From Paeniglutamicibacter antarcticus (GTDB lineage Bacteria; Actinomycetota; Actinomycetes; Actinomycetales; Micrococcaceae), in contig NZ_CZJT01000080.1 in NCBI RefSeq assembly GCF_900010755.1, positions 1-64,000 on the forward strand: DNA of 64,000 nt, in the 5' to 3' direction. Every line of letters starts with the position of its first letter. The stretch's first letter is position 1. The notes beneath the pieces were generated by a model, which was not told where the DNA came from, did not search any database, and worked only from the letters and a program-made list of their open reading frames with translations. Positions 1 through 9,125 of this stretch are shown here, in pieces. The position numbers and the translations under genes were made by a program.

Positions 1-146
1 GAGCTGCACCGGACGTGATTTTTTTCTGCCCATGACCTAACCCAATTTCCTGCGGGAGTTAGGGGGAAACCCGCATCACCAAGCTTGTCATCATTTTTAT
101 AGAATTTTAGTCACGACACAGTACTAGTCTCTAACAGGGAATAGTC

Positions 147-189
147 AGGGACCTTGGTTCAGCTCCGAAAGGAGTGAACCAAGGTCCCT
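147..189. terminator. Strong bidirectional hairpin terminator
   Basis: A 15-bp perfect inverted repeat (147-161 pairs with 175-189; arm AGGGACCTTGGTTCA) encloses a 13-nt loop and is followed by a short T-rich stretch. It has the form of a factor-independent terminator, probably for a gene lying left of the window. No coding sequence is seen in 1-428. Confidence 0.75.
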
Positions 190-286
190 TTCGTTTGCCC
201 GGAACTTGCCCCGAATACCAGCTTGGGATCGGGGCAACAAATCGGGCCGATGTTCCACGAACACCACGGTAGTTCTTGGACATAAC

Positions 287-324
287 GAAAGCAGGATCAG
301 CCTTGTTAGGTCGATCCTGCTTTC
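287..324. terminator. Second hairpin terminator
   Basis: The 12-bp arms GAAAGCAGGATC (287-298) and GATCCTGCTTTC (313-324) form a perfect stem with a 14-nt loop. Either strand carries a T-rich end. On the minus strand it lies about 100 nt past the stop of the lipoprotein gene at 429-785, so it may end that transcript. Confidence 0.65.
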
Positions 325-428
325 ATTATTCGTGAAGGATGAATATTTAGTGCGTTGCCGTGGCTTGCCAAGGCAAGTCGCGAGTCTTTACCCTGCTGAC
401 CGGGAACACTGCCCGGCCCAAAGGTTTC

Positions 429-785
429 TTACTGTGTGGCCGAGTCGCAGGCCGCGACCAGACGTGCCTGGGTATCAGCAGGAACCTTGTCGCCGGATGC
501 TGCCACATCATCGAGGGCCTTGACTATTTCCGTGGGCAATCCGCCCTCACGCACCGCGTCAACCATGGAATTGAGGATCTTCAGGTCGCCGGCATTGATC
601 GTGCCGTCCTTGATAGGAGAGCAAATGGTCTTGATCATTTCCTTCTTGGCGCCCTCGGCAAGCTGGGATGCTGCCGAAGAAGCAGCAGAGGAAGCAGTGT
701 CGCCGATGCCTGCGCATCCCGTTAGCGCGAGCAACAAGATCGTGCCGGAAGCGAGCAAAGTACTTTTGGGGCGTGAAAACGTCAT
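429..785 (-). CDS. Small secreted lipoprotein, unknown function
   Basis: This encodes 118 residues. The N-terminus has two basic residues, a hydrophobic core and a lipobox (LTGC) near residue 24, so the mature protein should be lipid-anchored outside the membrane. The rest is an Ala/Ser-rich segment followed by a predicted helical region with two further cysteines (ICSP and AACDS) that could form a disulfide. I recognise no family. It stands alone, about 80 nt downstream of the amidohydrolase gene on the same strand and with only a weak ribosome-binding site. The lipoprotein call is firm; the function is unknown. Confidence 0.8.
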   Translation of the reverse strand: MTFSRPKSTLLASGTILLLALTGCAGIGDTASSAASSAASQLAEGAKKEMIKTICSPIKDGTINAGDLKILNSMVDAVREGGLPTEIVKALDDVAASGDKVPADTQARLVAACDSATQ

Positions 786-862
786 GGATCAATCGTAAGT
801 GTTCGCGGATGTGAGGACGCTGGGAACCAACGCTCCCCGCATCCGCGAACCCAGGGGGAATG

Positions 863-2071
863 CTATGCGGCGGAATGCAACGTGCCACCCTGGATGACGG
901 TGCGCGGGCGCGACTCGTCAAAGAGCACCGAGGGATCCTCGAACGGGTTGCCATCGAGGATCAACGCATCGGCAACCATTCCGGGGGCTAACCGGCCCAG
1001 CGTCGGTTCCTGCAGCAGCGCGGCGTTCACGCTGGTGGCCGAGCGCAGCGTCTCAAAGACGCCCACGGCCTTGATCTGCAGGGCCAGGCCGTTGAGCTGT
1101 TCATCGGCCAGATCGCCCATCAAATCCGAGCCGAAGCCCACCGGGATCCCCGCCTTCAGGGCAATCTTGATGGCCTCGCCGCCGGCGGTGAGGACCTCGA
1201 GGTTCTTGGCCTTGGAGACCTCGGGCAGGCCGACCTCGTCCCCGCGGCGGTCCATCGCCGCATATGCGGCAAGCGTGGGAACCAGGAACGCGCCGTGCTC
1301 CGCCATGAGCGCGGCGGTGGGCTCATCGAGCAGGTTGCCGTGTTCGATCGAACGCACGCCGTTGCGCACCGAATGGGAGATGGCCTCGGGGGAGTAGGCA
1401 TGGGCCGCGACGTAGGAACTCCGGCGGGTTGCCTCGGCAACCACCAAGGTGATTTCCTCATCCGAGTACTGCGGGATGGCCAGCGGGTCGGTCAGCGAAA
1501 CCACGCCGCCGCTGGCCATGATCTTGATGGCATGGGCGCCGGTGCGCAGGCGTTCGCGCACCGCAACGCGCAGCGGCTCGATCCCGTCGACTACCTCGCA
1601 CATGTGGCCGTGGCCGAAGCAAACGTCAACGTCCGCCTCGCGAGGGTCCCCGTGGCCGCCGGTCTGGCTCAGTGCCGGGCCGGTGTAGAAGTAGCGCGGG
1701 GAGGGCAGTAGTCCGGCCTTGATGGCCGAGGAGAGGCCGATGTCCCCGCCGGCCACGTCGCGTACGGTGGTGAAGCCGCGGGACAGCGCCTCACGCAGGC
1801 GCTTGGCGCCGGCGAGGGCTGCGAAGGACAGCGGTCCGCGTTCGTTGCGCATGCCGTCCAGCGAGATTGCATAGGCGTGGAAGTGGGCGTCGATGAGGCC
1901 CGGGACCACGACCTTGCCTCCGGCGTCGAGCAGTTCGCCCTCCTGCTGGTCGCCGATGGCGGAAACGAGTCCGTCCGTGAACGTGATGTTGCCGCGGATG
2001 AGCTCCGGGTTCTCGCCGTCGAAGATGAGCGCGTTGGTGATGGTCAAGGTGTTTGTGGGTGCGGTGCTCAT
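863..2071 (-). CDS. Metal-dependent amidohydrolase (Xaa-dipeptidase/imidazolonepropionase-like)
   Basis: This is a 402-residue amidohydrolase-superfamily enzyme. The binuclear metal signature is complete: HxH in DAHFHAY, the bridging lysine in KIMASGG, single histidines in AAHAYS and IEHGN, and the catalytic aspartate in GFGSDL. Relatives of this subgroup hydrolyse N-acyl amino acids or Xaa-Arg/Lys dipeptides in the cytoplasm; substrate cannot be read from sequence. Its start overlaps the stop of the upstream aminopeptidase P gene by 4 nt (ATGA), so the two are translationally coupled and probably act together in peptide breakdown. Confidence 0.85.
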   Translation of the reverse strand: MSTAPTNTLTITNALIFDGENPELIRGNITFTDGLVSAIGDQQEGELLDAGGKVVVPGLIDAHFHAYAISLDGMRNERGPLSFAALAGAKRLREALSRGFTTVRDVAGGDIGLSSAIKAGLLPSPRYFYTGPALSQTGGHGDPREADVDVCFGHGHMCEVVDGIEPLRVAVRERLRTGAHAIKIMASGGVVSLTDPLAIPQYSDEEITLVVAEATRRSSYVAAHAYSPEAISHSVRNGVRSIEHGNLLDEPTAALMAEHGAFLVPTLAAYAAMDRRGDEVGLPEVSKAKNLEVLTAGGEAIKIALKAGIPVGFGSDLMGDLADEQLNGLALQIKAVGVFETLRSATSVNAALLQEPTLGRLAPGMVADALILDGNPFEDPSVLFDESRPRTVIQGGTLHSAA

Positions 2072-3525
2072 GCGTTGTTTCCTGCCTGTGCCGCCATCCA
2101 GGCCTCGATGCCCGCGGCGTCGATGGGCAGCGGGTCGGAGAGGTTCTCGTAGCCGTCGGAGGTGATCAACAGGTCATCCTCCAGACGCACGCCCATGCCG
2201 CGCAGTTCCGGCGGGACCAGCTGATCGTGCTGGTGGAAGTAGAGGCCCGGTTCCACGGTGAGGACCATGTTTTCCTGCAGCGTGGCGCCCTGGTACTCCT
2301 CATAGGAGGCGGAAGAGCAGTCGTGCACGTCAAGACCCAGGTGGTGGCCGACGCCGCAGACCAGCCAGCGGCGGTGGTGCTGGCCGGCGGGGGAGAGCGC
2401 CTCGTCCACGGAGACCGGGAGCATGCCCCAGTCGCTGAGCCCGTTGGCGATGACCTCCATGATGGAGGTGTGGAAGGCGGTGAAGTCCTTGCCCGGGGCC
2501 AACTCGGCCAGGCCTGCGCGGTGTGCCTTTTCGACCAGGTCATGCACCTCGCGCTGGGCGGTGGTGAAGTGGCCGTTGGCGGGGAAGGTGCGGGTGACGT
2601 CCGCGGTGTAGAAGCTGTTTTCCTCAACACCCATGTCCAGCAGCAGCAGCTCGGCTTCCTGGACCGGTCCATCACAGCGGACCCAGTGCAGGGTGGGGGC
2701 GTGGTGGCCGGAGCCGATGATGGTCGCGTAGCCCGGGCCGTGGCCGTGGGTGCGGGCCACCCGGTCAAAGGTGCCCTGCAGCCAGCGTTCGCCGCCTCCC
2801 GCGATGGCTGTGGGGATCTGGTTGATGACCTGCGAGAAGCCCTCCACGGTGTGGATGACGGAGTTGCGCAGCTCGGTGATTTCCCAGGCGTCCTTGAGCA
2901 GGCGCAGTTCGCCCAGGGTGCGGCGCAGCGTGGCGGAGGGCTTCAGCCCGTGGGTTGCCACCATCGATGCATCCAGGTTACCGGCAGCCTCGGCGCCCGA
3001 GAGCGTGCGGAGCGCCTCGTCCAAGGCACCAAGCGGGGAGGTGCGAAGGCCCAGTGCCTGTTCCCAGTGGGAGGGGCCATGGGCGGCACCGACCCAGAGT
3101 TCACCGTGTGCGGCGCTGGTAAAGAATGCGGGGTCCCCCGGCAACGCCGGGGCTGGGACAAACAGTCGGTAGTCGTGCCCGCCCGGGCGCGGGGTGCCCA
3201 CCAGCACGGCGCCTTCGGCGTTGCAGTTGGTCAGCCACAAGAAATCGGAGTGCGGGCGGAAATCGTAGAAGCAGTCGTTGCTGCGCACCGGGGCCCAACC
3301 GGAGGCAACCACAAAGCTGACGCCCGGTAGCGCCGCGGAAAGCTTGTTGCGGTGTGCCGCCGCAGCAGCGGCGGCATCGTGGCTGGCTGCCGGGGTGCGT
3401 TCGGGATCCGCCCACCCCTGGGACATCCATTCGGTGAAGGCAGGTACCTCGGCAAGCCGGGGGAGTTTCGGGTCGGCTTTCTTGGGGGCTGGCATTGATG
3501 CTGTCTTTTGCTCGGAGCTATTCAC
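2068..3525 (-). CDS. pepP: Aminopeptidase P family protein (Xaa-Pro aminopeptidase)
   Basis: This M24-family metallopeptidase removes N-terminal residues ahead of proline. The five metal ligands of the pita-bread fold are visible: two Asp in LDMGVEENS..YTADVTR, His in CGVGHHLGLD, Glu in LTVEPGLY and Glu in RLEDDLL. An N-terminal creatinase-like domain precedes them. The frame is open to an ATG at 3594, but homologues start near MPAPKK or slightly before. I take GTG at 3525 (485 residues); ATG at 3495 is the alternative, and neither has a strong ribosome-binding site. It is first in a two-gene operon with the amidohydrolase. Confidence 0.87.
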   Translation of the reverse strand: MNSSEQKTASMPAPKKADPKLPRLAEVPAFTEWMSQGWADPERTPAASHDAAAAAAAHRNKLSAALPGVSFVVASGWAPVRSNDCFYDFRPHSDFLWLTNCNAEGAVLVGTPRPGGHDYRLFVPAPALPGDPAFFTSAAHGELWVGAAHGPSHWEQALGLRTSPLGALDEALRTLSGAEAAGNLDASMVATHGLKPSATLRRTLGELRLLKDAWEITELRNSVIHTVEGFSQVINQIPTAIAGGGERWLQGTFDRVARTHGHGPGYATIIGSGHHAPTLHWVRCDGPVQEAELLLLDMGVEENSFYTADVTRTFPANGHFTTAQREVHDLVEKAHRAGLAELAPGKDFTAFHTSIMEVIANGLSDWGMLPVSVDEALSPAGQHHRRWLVCGVGHHLGLDVHDCSSASYEEYQGATLQENMVLTVEPGLYFHQHDQLVPPELRGMGVRLEDDLLITSDGYENLSDPLPIDAAGIEAWMAAQAGNNA

Positions 3526-3762
3526 GGCTGCTGTGGCTTTCTTTGGCTGGGTACCGGTGGCAGGAATCGGGCAGCGTACATACGCCGCACACACATGCTT
3601 TCAAGCATCACATGGAACAGCATCATCGAGCCTTCGAACGCGTTGTCATATTTGCGACAGGACTCCCACCCTGCGACACACGACCTGCCAAGAACCATTA
3701 GAGAAGCTACGCCTTCGCCGGGCCGTGCCTGGGCGGCGGGGTTGATGCGGCAAACTAGAGGG

Positions 3763-6165
3763 GTGAGCCAGAACCGAATTATTGACACCATTGCCGCAGA
3801 ACTTTCAGTGGGCGGAGCCGCAGTTGCCACGTGGCAGGTGAAGGCCGCCGTCGAGTTGCTCGATGCCGGGTCCACAGTGCCGTTCATTGCCAGGTACCGC
3901 AAGGAAGCCACCGGAACCCTTGACGATACCCAACTGCGCATGTTGGAAGAGCGGCTGCGCTACCTGCGCGAACTCGAAGACCGCCGTGCCAGCATCCTCA
4001 AATCCATCGACGAGGCAGGCAAACTCACGGTGGAGTTGGCAGCCGCGATCAACGGGGCAACCACCAAGTCGGAGCTTGAGGATCTGTACCTTCCGTACAA
4101 GTCCAAGCGCCGCACCCGCGCGCAGATTGCCCGCGAGGCAGGACTCGAACCGCTGGCCGATTCGCTGATCAAGGACCCCAACCAGGACCCCGACGCGCTG
4201 GCCGGCACCTTCCTGAACGCGGAGCATGAAATCAACGAGGCCGCCGAGGCACTTGCAGGGGCCCGCGCCATCCTCACCGAACGGGCCTCGCAGGACGCGG
4301 TGCTGGTCTCTGAACTGCGCGAACGCTTGTGGACCCGCGGCAAGATCGCTTCCAAAACCGCGGCCGGCGTTCCGGCAGTCGACGCAGCAAAGTTCTCCGA
4401 CTACGAGGACTTCGTCCAGCCGGTGGCAACCCAGCCATCACACCGGGTGCTGGCCCTGCTCCGCGGGGAGCGCGAGGGCGCGCTGAACCTTGAGCTTGCG
4501 GAAGCCGATCCGCGCGATGACGACGCGCTGGCCTCCGCCCGCGCCGGGTATGAGGCAGCTGTCGCCAAGTCGCTGGGCATCAAGGCCAGTGCCGACGCCC
4601 CGGCCGGCAAGTGGCTGGCGCAAACGGTTCGCCTGGCCTGGCGCGGACGCCTGCTCGCGCGCCTGGAATCGGACCTGCGCAACCGCCTCTTTGAGGCCGC
4701 CGAAGAAGCATCGGTCAAGGTGTTTGCCGCGAACCTGCGAGATGTGCTGCTTGCGGCACCCGCCGGCAACCGCGCGGTGCTGGGCCTTGACCCGGGGCTG
4801 CGCACCGGCGTGAAGGTAGCAGTCGCTGATGCCACGGGCAAGGTGGTGGATATTGCCACCATCTACCCGCACGCCCCGGCCAACAAATGGAACCAGGCGG
4901 TGGACACGCTGGTTGCCCTGGCCGCCAAGCACGGCACCGAACTCATCGCCGTGGGCAACGGCACCGCCAGCCGGGAAACCGACAAGCTCGCAGGCGAGGT
5001 CATTGCCAAACTGACCAACAAGCCCGCCAAGGTGATCGTCTCCGAGGCCGGTGCCTCGGTGTACTCGGCTTCCGCCTTGGCAAGCGCCGAACTGCCGGAT
5101 CTTGACGTCTCCATTCGCGGGGCCGTCTCCATTGCCCGCCGCCTGCAGGACCCGCTGGCGGAGCTGGTGAAGATCGAACCCAAATCCATCGGCGTGGGCC
5201 AGTACCAACACGATTTGACCCCGGCGAAGCTTGACCGCTCGCTGGACGCGGTGGTCGAGGACTGCGTGAACGCCGTGGGCGTGGACGTGAACACCGCCTC
5301 CCCGGCGCTGCTGGCCCGCGTTGCAGGCGTCGGCCCGCTGCTCAGCCGCAACATCGTGGACTACCGAAACGCCAACGGCCCCTTCGCCACCCGCAGGGCA
5401 CTGCTGAAGGTGCCGCGCTTGGGCGCCAAGGCGTTCGAGCAGTGCGCGGGCTTCCTGCGCGTCACCGGCGGCAAGCAGCCGCTGGATGCCTCGGCCGTGC
5501 ATCCAGAGGCCTACGGCCTGGCCGAGTCGTTGCTGGGCGCGGCAACCTCGAAGAACCAGTCGGTGGCCACGCTGAACGCAGCGGACTTTGTCACCGAGCA
5601 ATTCGGCCTGCCCACCGTCAAAGACGTCATCTCCGAGCTGGTGCGCCCGGCCCGCGACCCGCGACCCGACTTCAAGACCGCCAACCTCAAGGAGGGCGTG
5701 GAGAAGATCGGCGACCTGCAGGTAGGCATGGTCCTGGAAGGGACGGTTTCCAACGTTGCCGCCTTTGGCGCCTTCGTAGACGTGGGAGTCCACCAAGACG
5801 GCTTGGTGCACGTCTCGGCGATGAGCAACAAGTTCATTTCGGATCCGCGCGAGGTAGTCACCTCCGGCCAGGTGGTCAAGGTCAAGGTGCTGGAAGTCGA
5901 TCCCGCACGCAAGCGCATTTCGCTGACGTTGCGCCTTGACGACGAACCGGCCGCAGCCAAGCCCGAACGCGGCGGTGCCGGCCACGCGGGGCGACAGCCT
6001 TCACCGCGGCAGCCGCACGAGCCCCGGGCGCCGCGCGCCGGCGGGAACGGGGACAACCGCGGCGCCAGGACCCAGCCGAACCGCACGGCGGGCACCGCCA
6101 ACACGAACGCCAACGCGAACACCGCGATGGCCGAGGCGCTGCGCCGGGCGGGCCTGGGCAAATAG
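3763..6165 (+). CDS. tex: Tex family RNA-binding transcription accessory protein
   Basis: The 800-residue product has the whole Tex layout: an N-terminal helical domain (PFIARYRKEATG), a YqgF/RuvC-like nuclease-fold domain (VLGLDPGLRTGVK), a helix-hairpin-helix pair (NTASPALLARVAGVGP, PRLGAKAFEQCAGF) and an S1 domain near residue 640 (GMVLEGTVSNVAAFGAFVDVG). Tex binds nucleic acid and influences transcription in other bacteria. The C-terminal ~65 residues form a low-complexity Arg/Gly/Asn/Ala tail, presumably disordered and RNA-contacting. Start: GTG at 3763; an in-frame ATG at 3745 with a GGCGGGG Shine-Dalgarno is a real alternative. It is divergent from pepP. Confidence 0.93.
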   Translation: MSQNRIIDTIAAELSVGGAAVATWQVKAAVELLDAGSTVPFIARYRKEATGTLDDTQLRMLEERLRYLRELEDRRASILKSIDEAGKLTVELAAAINGATTKSELEDLYLPYKSKRRTRAQIAREAGLEPLADSLIKDPNQDPDALAGTFLNAEHEINEAAEALAGARAILTERASQDAVLVSELRERLWTRGKIASKTAAGVPAVDAAKFSDYEDFVQPVATQPSHRVLALLRGEREGALNLELAEADPRDDDALASARAGYEAAVAKSLGIKASADAPAGKWLAQTVRLAWRGRLLARLESDLRNRLFEAAEEASVKVFAANLRDVLLAAPAGNRAVLGLDPGLRTGVKVAVADATGKVVDIATIYPHAPANKWNQAVDTLVALAAKHGTELIAVGNGTASRETDKLAGEVIAKLTNKPAKVIVSEAGASVYSASALASAELPDLDVSIRGAVSIARRLQDPLAELVKIEPKSIGVGQYQHDLTPAKLDRSLDAVVEDCVNAVGVDVNTASPALLARVAGVGPLLSRNIVDYRNANGPFATRRALLKVPRLGAKAFEQCAGFLRVTGGKQPLDASAVHPEAYGLAESLLGAATSKNQSVATLNAADFVTEQFGLPTVKDVISELVRPARDPRPDFKTANLKEGVEKIGDLQVGMVLEGTVSNVAAFGAFVDVGVHQDGLVHVSAMSNKFISDPREVVTSGQVVKVKVLEVDPARKRISLTLRLDDEPAAAKPERGGAGHAGRQPSPRQPHEPRAPRAGGNGDNRGARTQPNRTAGTANTNANANTAMAEALRRAGLGK

Positions 6166-6284
6166 CCAACCACGCATGATGGTGCCCCGCTTGTGGGGCA
6201 TCATCAGGCAACAGCGTAAAGTTACCTGGATTGCCCGCGGCTCAAGCTGCGGGAAACCGGGTTGATTCAGGGAGTGCACAATAG

Positions 6285-6680
6285 ATGGAAACGCAGGCGC
6301 TTATCGAGCTGCTCGTGACGGTGTTCGTGGTGTTCATTCTCGGCTTTGTCGCCTGGTGCACGCGGGCCATGTCCACCGGACAGCTCGGACGGCATTCATG
6401 GATCGGCATCCGCACCCGGTCTGTTAAGCACTGCGATAAATGCTGGCTGCTGGGCCACCATGCAGCGGCGGCAAAAATCAACATTTCACTGGGCCTCGCG
6501 GTGGTCATCACCGTCATTCCAGCGGTCCTGAGCATTTTCTTACAGGCGCCATTCACTGTCATTGCAGTTTCGTGGATCGCCGGGCTAGCCGTCGTGGTCG
6601 TCGGAGTGCTGTTGGGTGCCCGGGACGCAGCTTGGGTGACGTCCAAGATCCACGTCAAGGAAGGCGACACCGCATCGTGA
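6285..6680 (+). CDS. SdpI-like integral membrane protein
   Basis: This encodes 131 residues with three or so hydrophobic segments (about 7-25, 65-85, 90-110). Between the first and second lies the signature loop LGRHSWIGIRTRSVKHCDKCW followed by HH, the conserved RxP/R-T-type loop of the SdpI family (PF13630). SdpI in Bacillus protects from the SDP toxin, but most actinobacterial homologues have no assigned role, so immunity is not claimed here. An AGGGAGTG ribosome-binding site precedes the ATG. The gene stands alone between tex and ferritin. Confidence 0.7.
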   Translation: METQALIELLVTVFVVFILGFVAWCTRAMSTGQLGRHSWIGIRTRSVKHCDKCWLLGHHAAAAKINISLGLAVVITVIPAVLSIFLQAPFTVIAVSWIAGLAVVVVGVLLGARDAAWVTSKIHVKEGDTAS

Positions 6681-6805
6681 GCGGCAGTCGGGAATCTCCT
6701 GGTCATGGGCTGCGGCCCGCTGGCGATGGGTCCGCTTGCCATGCCCGGACCTCGATACTGACTGGTAAACGCGCGATGGATCCCATCCACGCGTAGTGGT
6801 CAGAG

Positions 6806-6837
6806 TATTATCCAGGCAAGGTGAGCATCACCTTGCC
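6806..6837 (+). promoter_or_regulatory. Probable -10 element and DtxR/IdeR-type iron box upstream of ferritin
   Basis: A perfect 10-bp inverted repeat (6815-6824 with 6828-6837; GGCAAGGTGA, 3-nt centre) contains the 19-mer CAAGGTGAGCATCACCTTG. This keeps the AGG-N9-CCT frame of the DtxR/IdeR consensus TTAGGTTAGCCTAACCTAA and matches 12 of 19 positions by hand alignment. A TATTAT hexamer (6806-6811) lies 5 nt before it. The box is about 110 nt ahead of the ferritin start, similar in distance to IdeR sites that activate mycobacterial bfrB. It could equally be an operator for a promoter using the TATTAT hexamer, or simply a hairpin. Confidence 0.5.
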
Positions 6838-6935
6838 ACTGGATTGCGGAGATGCACAGTGTGCCATATTTCGACCCTGGTAAGCATGGCCAAACTTCGG
6901 TGACAAGGCGCGTTTGAATCAGTAGCGTGTGAAAC

Positions 6936-7424
6936 ATGGAACTTACAGGAAAGCTTGCAGACGCATTCAACGACCAGATCACCCTCGAACTCCAGGCGGC
7001 GACCGTGTACCGCCAGCTCGCCATCGAAATGGATGTGCTGAGCCTTCCTGGTGTCGCCGGCTGGTTCCGTGCCCAGGCCGCCGAGGAGCTTGAGCACGCG
7101 GAGAAGTTCGCCACCCACATGACGGATCGTTCGGCCCACCCTCGCATCGGTGAGATGACTGCCCCTGCGGTTTCTGTTGAAAGCGTGCAAGATGCCTTCG
7201 AAGCTTCGCTGGCACACGAGAAGAAGGTCTCCGAAGCCATCCGCGACCTGTACCGTCTGGCACATAACGAGGGCGACATCGACTCGGTGCCGCTGTTGAA
7301 CTGGTTCATCGAGGAGCAGGTCGAAGAGGAAGCCACGGTTGGCGGCATCTTGGATCGCGTGAAAATGATCAACAACGACGGCAACGGCCTGCTGCGCCTT
7401 GACGCTGAATTGGGTGCTCGATAG
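6936..7424 (+). CDS. ftn: Ferritin (non-haem iron storage)
   Basis: The 162-residue four-helix-bundle protein stores iron as a cage-forming oligomer with ferroxidase activity. Ferroxidase ligands of the FtnA type are in place: Glu18 in LELQAA, Glu51 and His54 in AEELEHAEKF, then Glu in the third helix (AHEKKV region) and in the IEEQVEEE helix. Length and the Gly-rich end are normal for the family. The ATG lacks an obvious Shine-Dalgarno. The upstream palindrome at 6815-6837 resembles an iron box, which fits iron-dependent control. Confidence 0.93.
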   Translation: MELTGKLADAFNDQITLELQAATVYRQLAIEMDVLSLPGVAGWFRAQAAEELEHAEKFATHMTDRSAHPRIGEMTAPAVSVESVQDAFEASLAHEKKVSEAIRDLYRLAHNEGDIDSVPLLNWFIEEQVEEEATVGGILDRVKMINNDGNGLLRLDAELGAR

Positions 7425-7530
7425 GCCCAAACACCTCACACGTTCCGGTATGGGGACTGCTGGTGACATGGTCCGGGGACTGGCAGCGAAACTGCCATGG
7501 ATGAGCGAACCGCCATGTTTGGAGAGCTTG

Positions 7531-7884
7531 ATGAGCGAAGCGCCAACCCCGTTTGACCTGACCGTTGACGATTATCTAGGTGCTTGGGGGCTCGAAGAAC
7601 GTGGGCAGGCAAGCCTGAACTTCGTGCACGATGACTTTCGTGTTTACGGTTCGGATGGCTGCAACCGGCTCATGGGTTCTTGGGCGCTGCTTGATGACGG
7701 ATCCGTCGAACTCAAACAGATGGTCTCGACGATGATGCTGTGCCAGGACGTTGACACCTGGATGACAGGTGCCGCAACCGTGCGCGTGGTCGAGGGGGTT
7801 CTCGTCGTTTCGAACCCCGAAAACACTGTCTTGGGAACCATGGCGCGGCGTCCTGTCGAACCGGCACCGGATATCGAAAACTAA
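7531..7884 (+). CDS. META domain protein (HslJ-like), cytoplasmic form
   Basis: This is a 117-residue META/HslJ-domain protein. The core signature is YGSDGCNRLMGSW followed by a conserved Cys-x-x-Val-Asp-Thr-Trp (CQDVDTW). ATG 7531 is chosen because GGAGAG sits 4 nt upstream; earlier ATGs in frame lack this. No signal peptide is visible. It is clearly paralogous to the lipoprotein at 12738-13100, which shares DGCNRLxG and CxxVDTW. HslJ is linked to heat and novobiocin resistance in E. coli, but the biochemical role of META domains is unclear. Confidence 0.8.
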   Translation: MSEAPTPFDLTVDDYLGAWGLEERGQASLNFVHDDFRVYGSDGCNRLMGSWALLDDGSVELKQMVSTMMLCQDVDTWMTGAATVRVVEGVLVVSNPENTVLGTMARRPVEPAPDIEN

Positions 7885-7926
7885 CCAAAGAATTTCCTTT
7901 TTCCAACAAGATTCCTTGTGTGTGAC

Positions 7927-7957
7927 AAAGGCCCCCGGTCGCCGACTGGGGGCCTTT
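7927..7957 (+). terminator. Rho-independent terminator
   Basis: The arms AAAGGCCCCC (7927-7936) and GGGGGCCTTT (7948-7957) form a GC-rich stem with an 11-nt loop 40 nt past the META gene stop. The rest of the gap to 8157 shows no gene. Confidence 0.8.
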
Positions 7958-8156
7958 GCCATGTGTGCAATAACATTAGGTGTGTACACGCGGCCATTAG
8001 GTATTTTGCGTGTCCCAAGCGGCAGCCCCCGGGCTTTGCGGCCGCGGAATTTTATCCAGATCACCCAGTGAGGTTAGTCAGAAACGTGTTTCACGTACGT
8101 GCAATCCTCACCTCGGGGGAAGCTGGCCCGGGCACAGCGGTCGATGCGGTCATCGC

Positions 8157-9125
8157 ATGAAAAAAGCTGACTTCGCTCGCACCAATCCTCCGCCGGTTCC
8201 CAAAATTGTCACCGGGCCAACCCACCGCACCACCGCCGAACTCAAACTCCGCAAGGGTGCAGGCCGGCACTACGCGACTCAGTACATCCTTGCCGAAAAT
8301 TCACGAGTGTTCCTGCTTCGCACCAACGGGTTGTGGGCAAGTGTGCAACATGGCCAAACTTTCGGATGGTTGCCGGCGCAATGCCTTGAACGGCTTCCGG
8401 CCACGGCCTCCACGGCACCGCCGATGCAGGTGCGCACCTCCAATCCCATTACGGCACCGCAACGTGCTTTCACCCCGCACAGTGCAAGCAGCCCGGCCGA
8501 ACCCGCCGACGAAGAATTTCACCCTACCCACCGAAGCACGGCAGACCTGAACCTTCGCAAAGGGTCGGGCACCAACTATCCGGTGCTTCAGGTTTTGCCA
8601 ACCCAGCAGCTTGTCCGCAAACTTGATGAGGCAGGAACCTGGACCAAGATTTCCACGGGGCCGGCTGCCGGGTGGGTTCCCAGCGCGTACCTGACCCAGG
8701 TGAACTTCAAACGTCCAGCCACCGGAATCCAGGCGCAGTCCCCGGCCGAATACACAACAACTGTCCGGTTGAACGTGCGTAAGGGGACCGGTGACCAGTA
8801 CCCGGTCATGCGCATCCTGCAGGCAGGAACCTTGGTGCGCGTGAACGGATCCGTGGGGGACTGGCGCCGGATCGTGCTTGAGCATGACCATGGGTGGGTT
8901 CCAGCAAGCCAGTTGCAGGCACGCCACATTACCGCTGAGACCTTGACGACCGTGGTGTCCACCACGATGCATCAAGGTGCCTCCGCCAACTATCGCGTGT
9001 TGGCGCAGATGGGGGCCGGGGAGAAACTGCAGGTTCTTGACGCCCGGGGACAATGGGCCAAGGTCCGTCATCGGCACGTCGAGGGATGGATCAACACCTC
9101 CCACACGGATGAAAAACACCGCTAA
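8157..9125 (+). CDS. Protein of four bacterial SH3 (SH3b) repeats
   Basis: The 322-residue product is almost wholly four SH3b repeats, each beginning with a T-x-x-L-x-(L/V)-R-K-G type strand (about residues 20-75, 125-180, 200-255, 265-320) and ending in GW(L/V)P or GWI. Such repeats bind cell wall. The fourth is degenerate (TTMHQGAS). No catalytic domain is present. Oddly, there is no signal peptide from ATG 8157, nor from the longer frame open to 8010, and no good ribosome-binding site. It may be a non-exported remnant of a wall hydrolase; the next gene is a broken M23 peptidase. Confidence 0.65.
   Translation: MKKADFARTNPPPVPKIVTGPTHRTTAELKLRKGAGRHYATQYILAENSRVFLLRTNGLWASVQHGQTFGWLPAQCLERLPATASTAPPMQVRTSNPITAPQRAFTPHSASSPAEPADEEFHPTHRSTADLNLRKGSGTNYPVLQVLPTQQLVRKLDEAGTWTKISTGPAAGWVPSAYLTQVNFKRPATGIQAQSPAEYTTTVRLNVRKGTGDQYPVMRILQAGTLVRVNGSVGDWRRIVLEHDHGWVPASQLQARHITAETLTTVVSTTMHQGASANYRVLAQMGAGEKLQVLDARGQWAKVRHRHVEGWINTSHTDEKHR

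Noticed and set aside
2053..3330. 425-codon plus-strand frame opposite pepP
   Set aside because: Shadow of the M24 peptidase; its composition mirrors codon bias of the real gene.
4438..5985. 515-codon open frame on the minus strand inside tex
   Set aside because: It is antisense to a clear Tex protein, rich in Gly/Ala/His/Arg from GC-rich third positions, and has no family feature.
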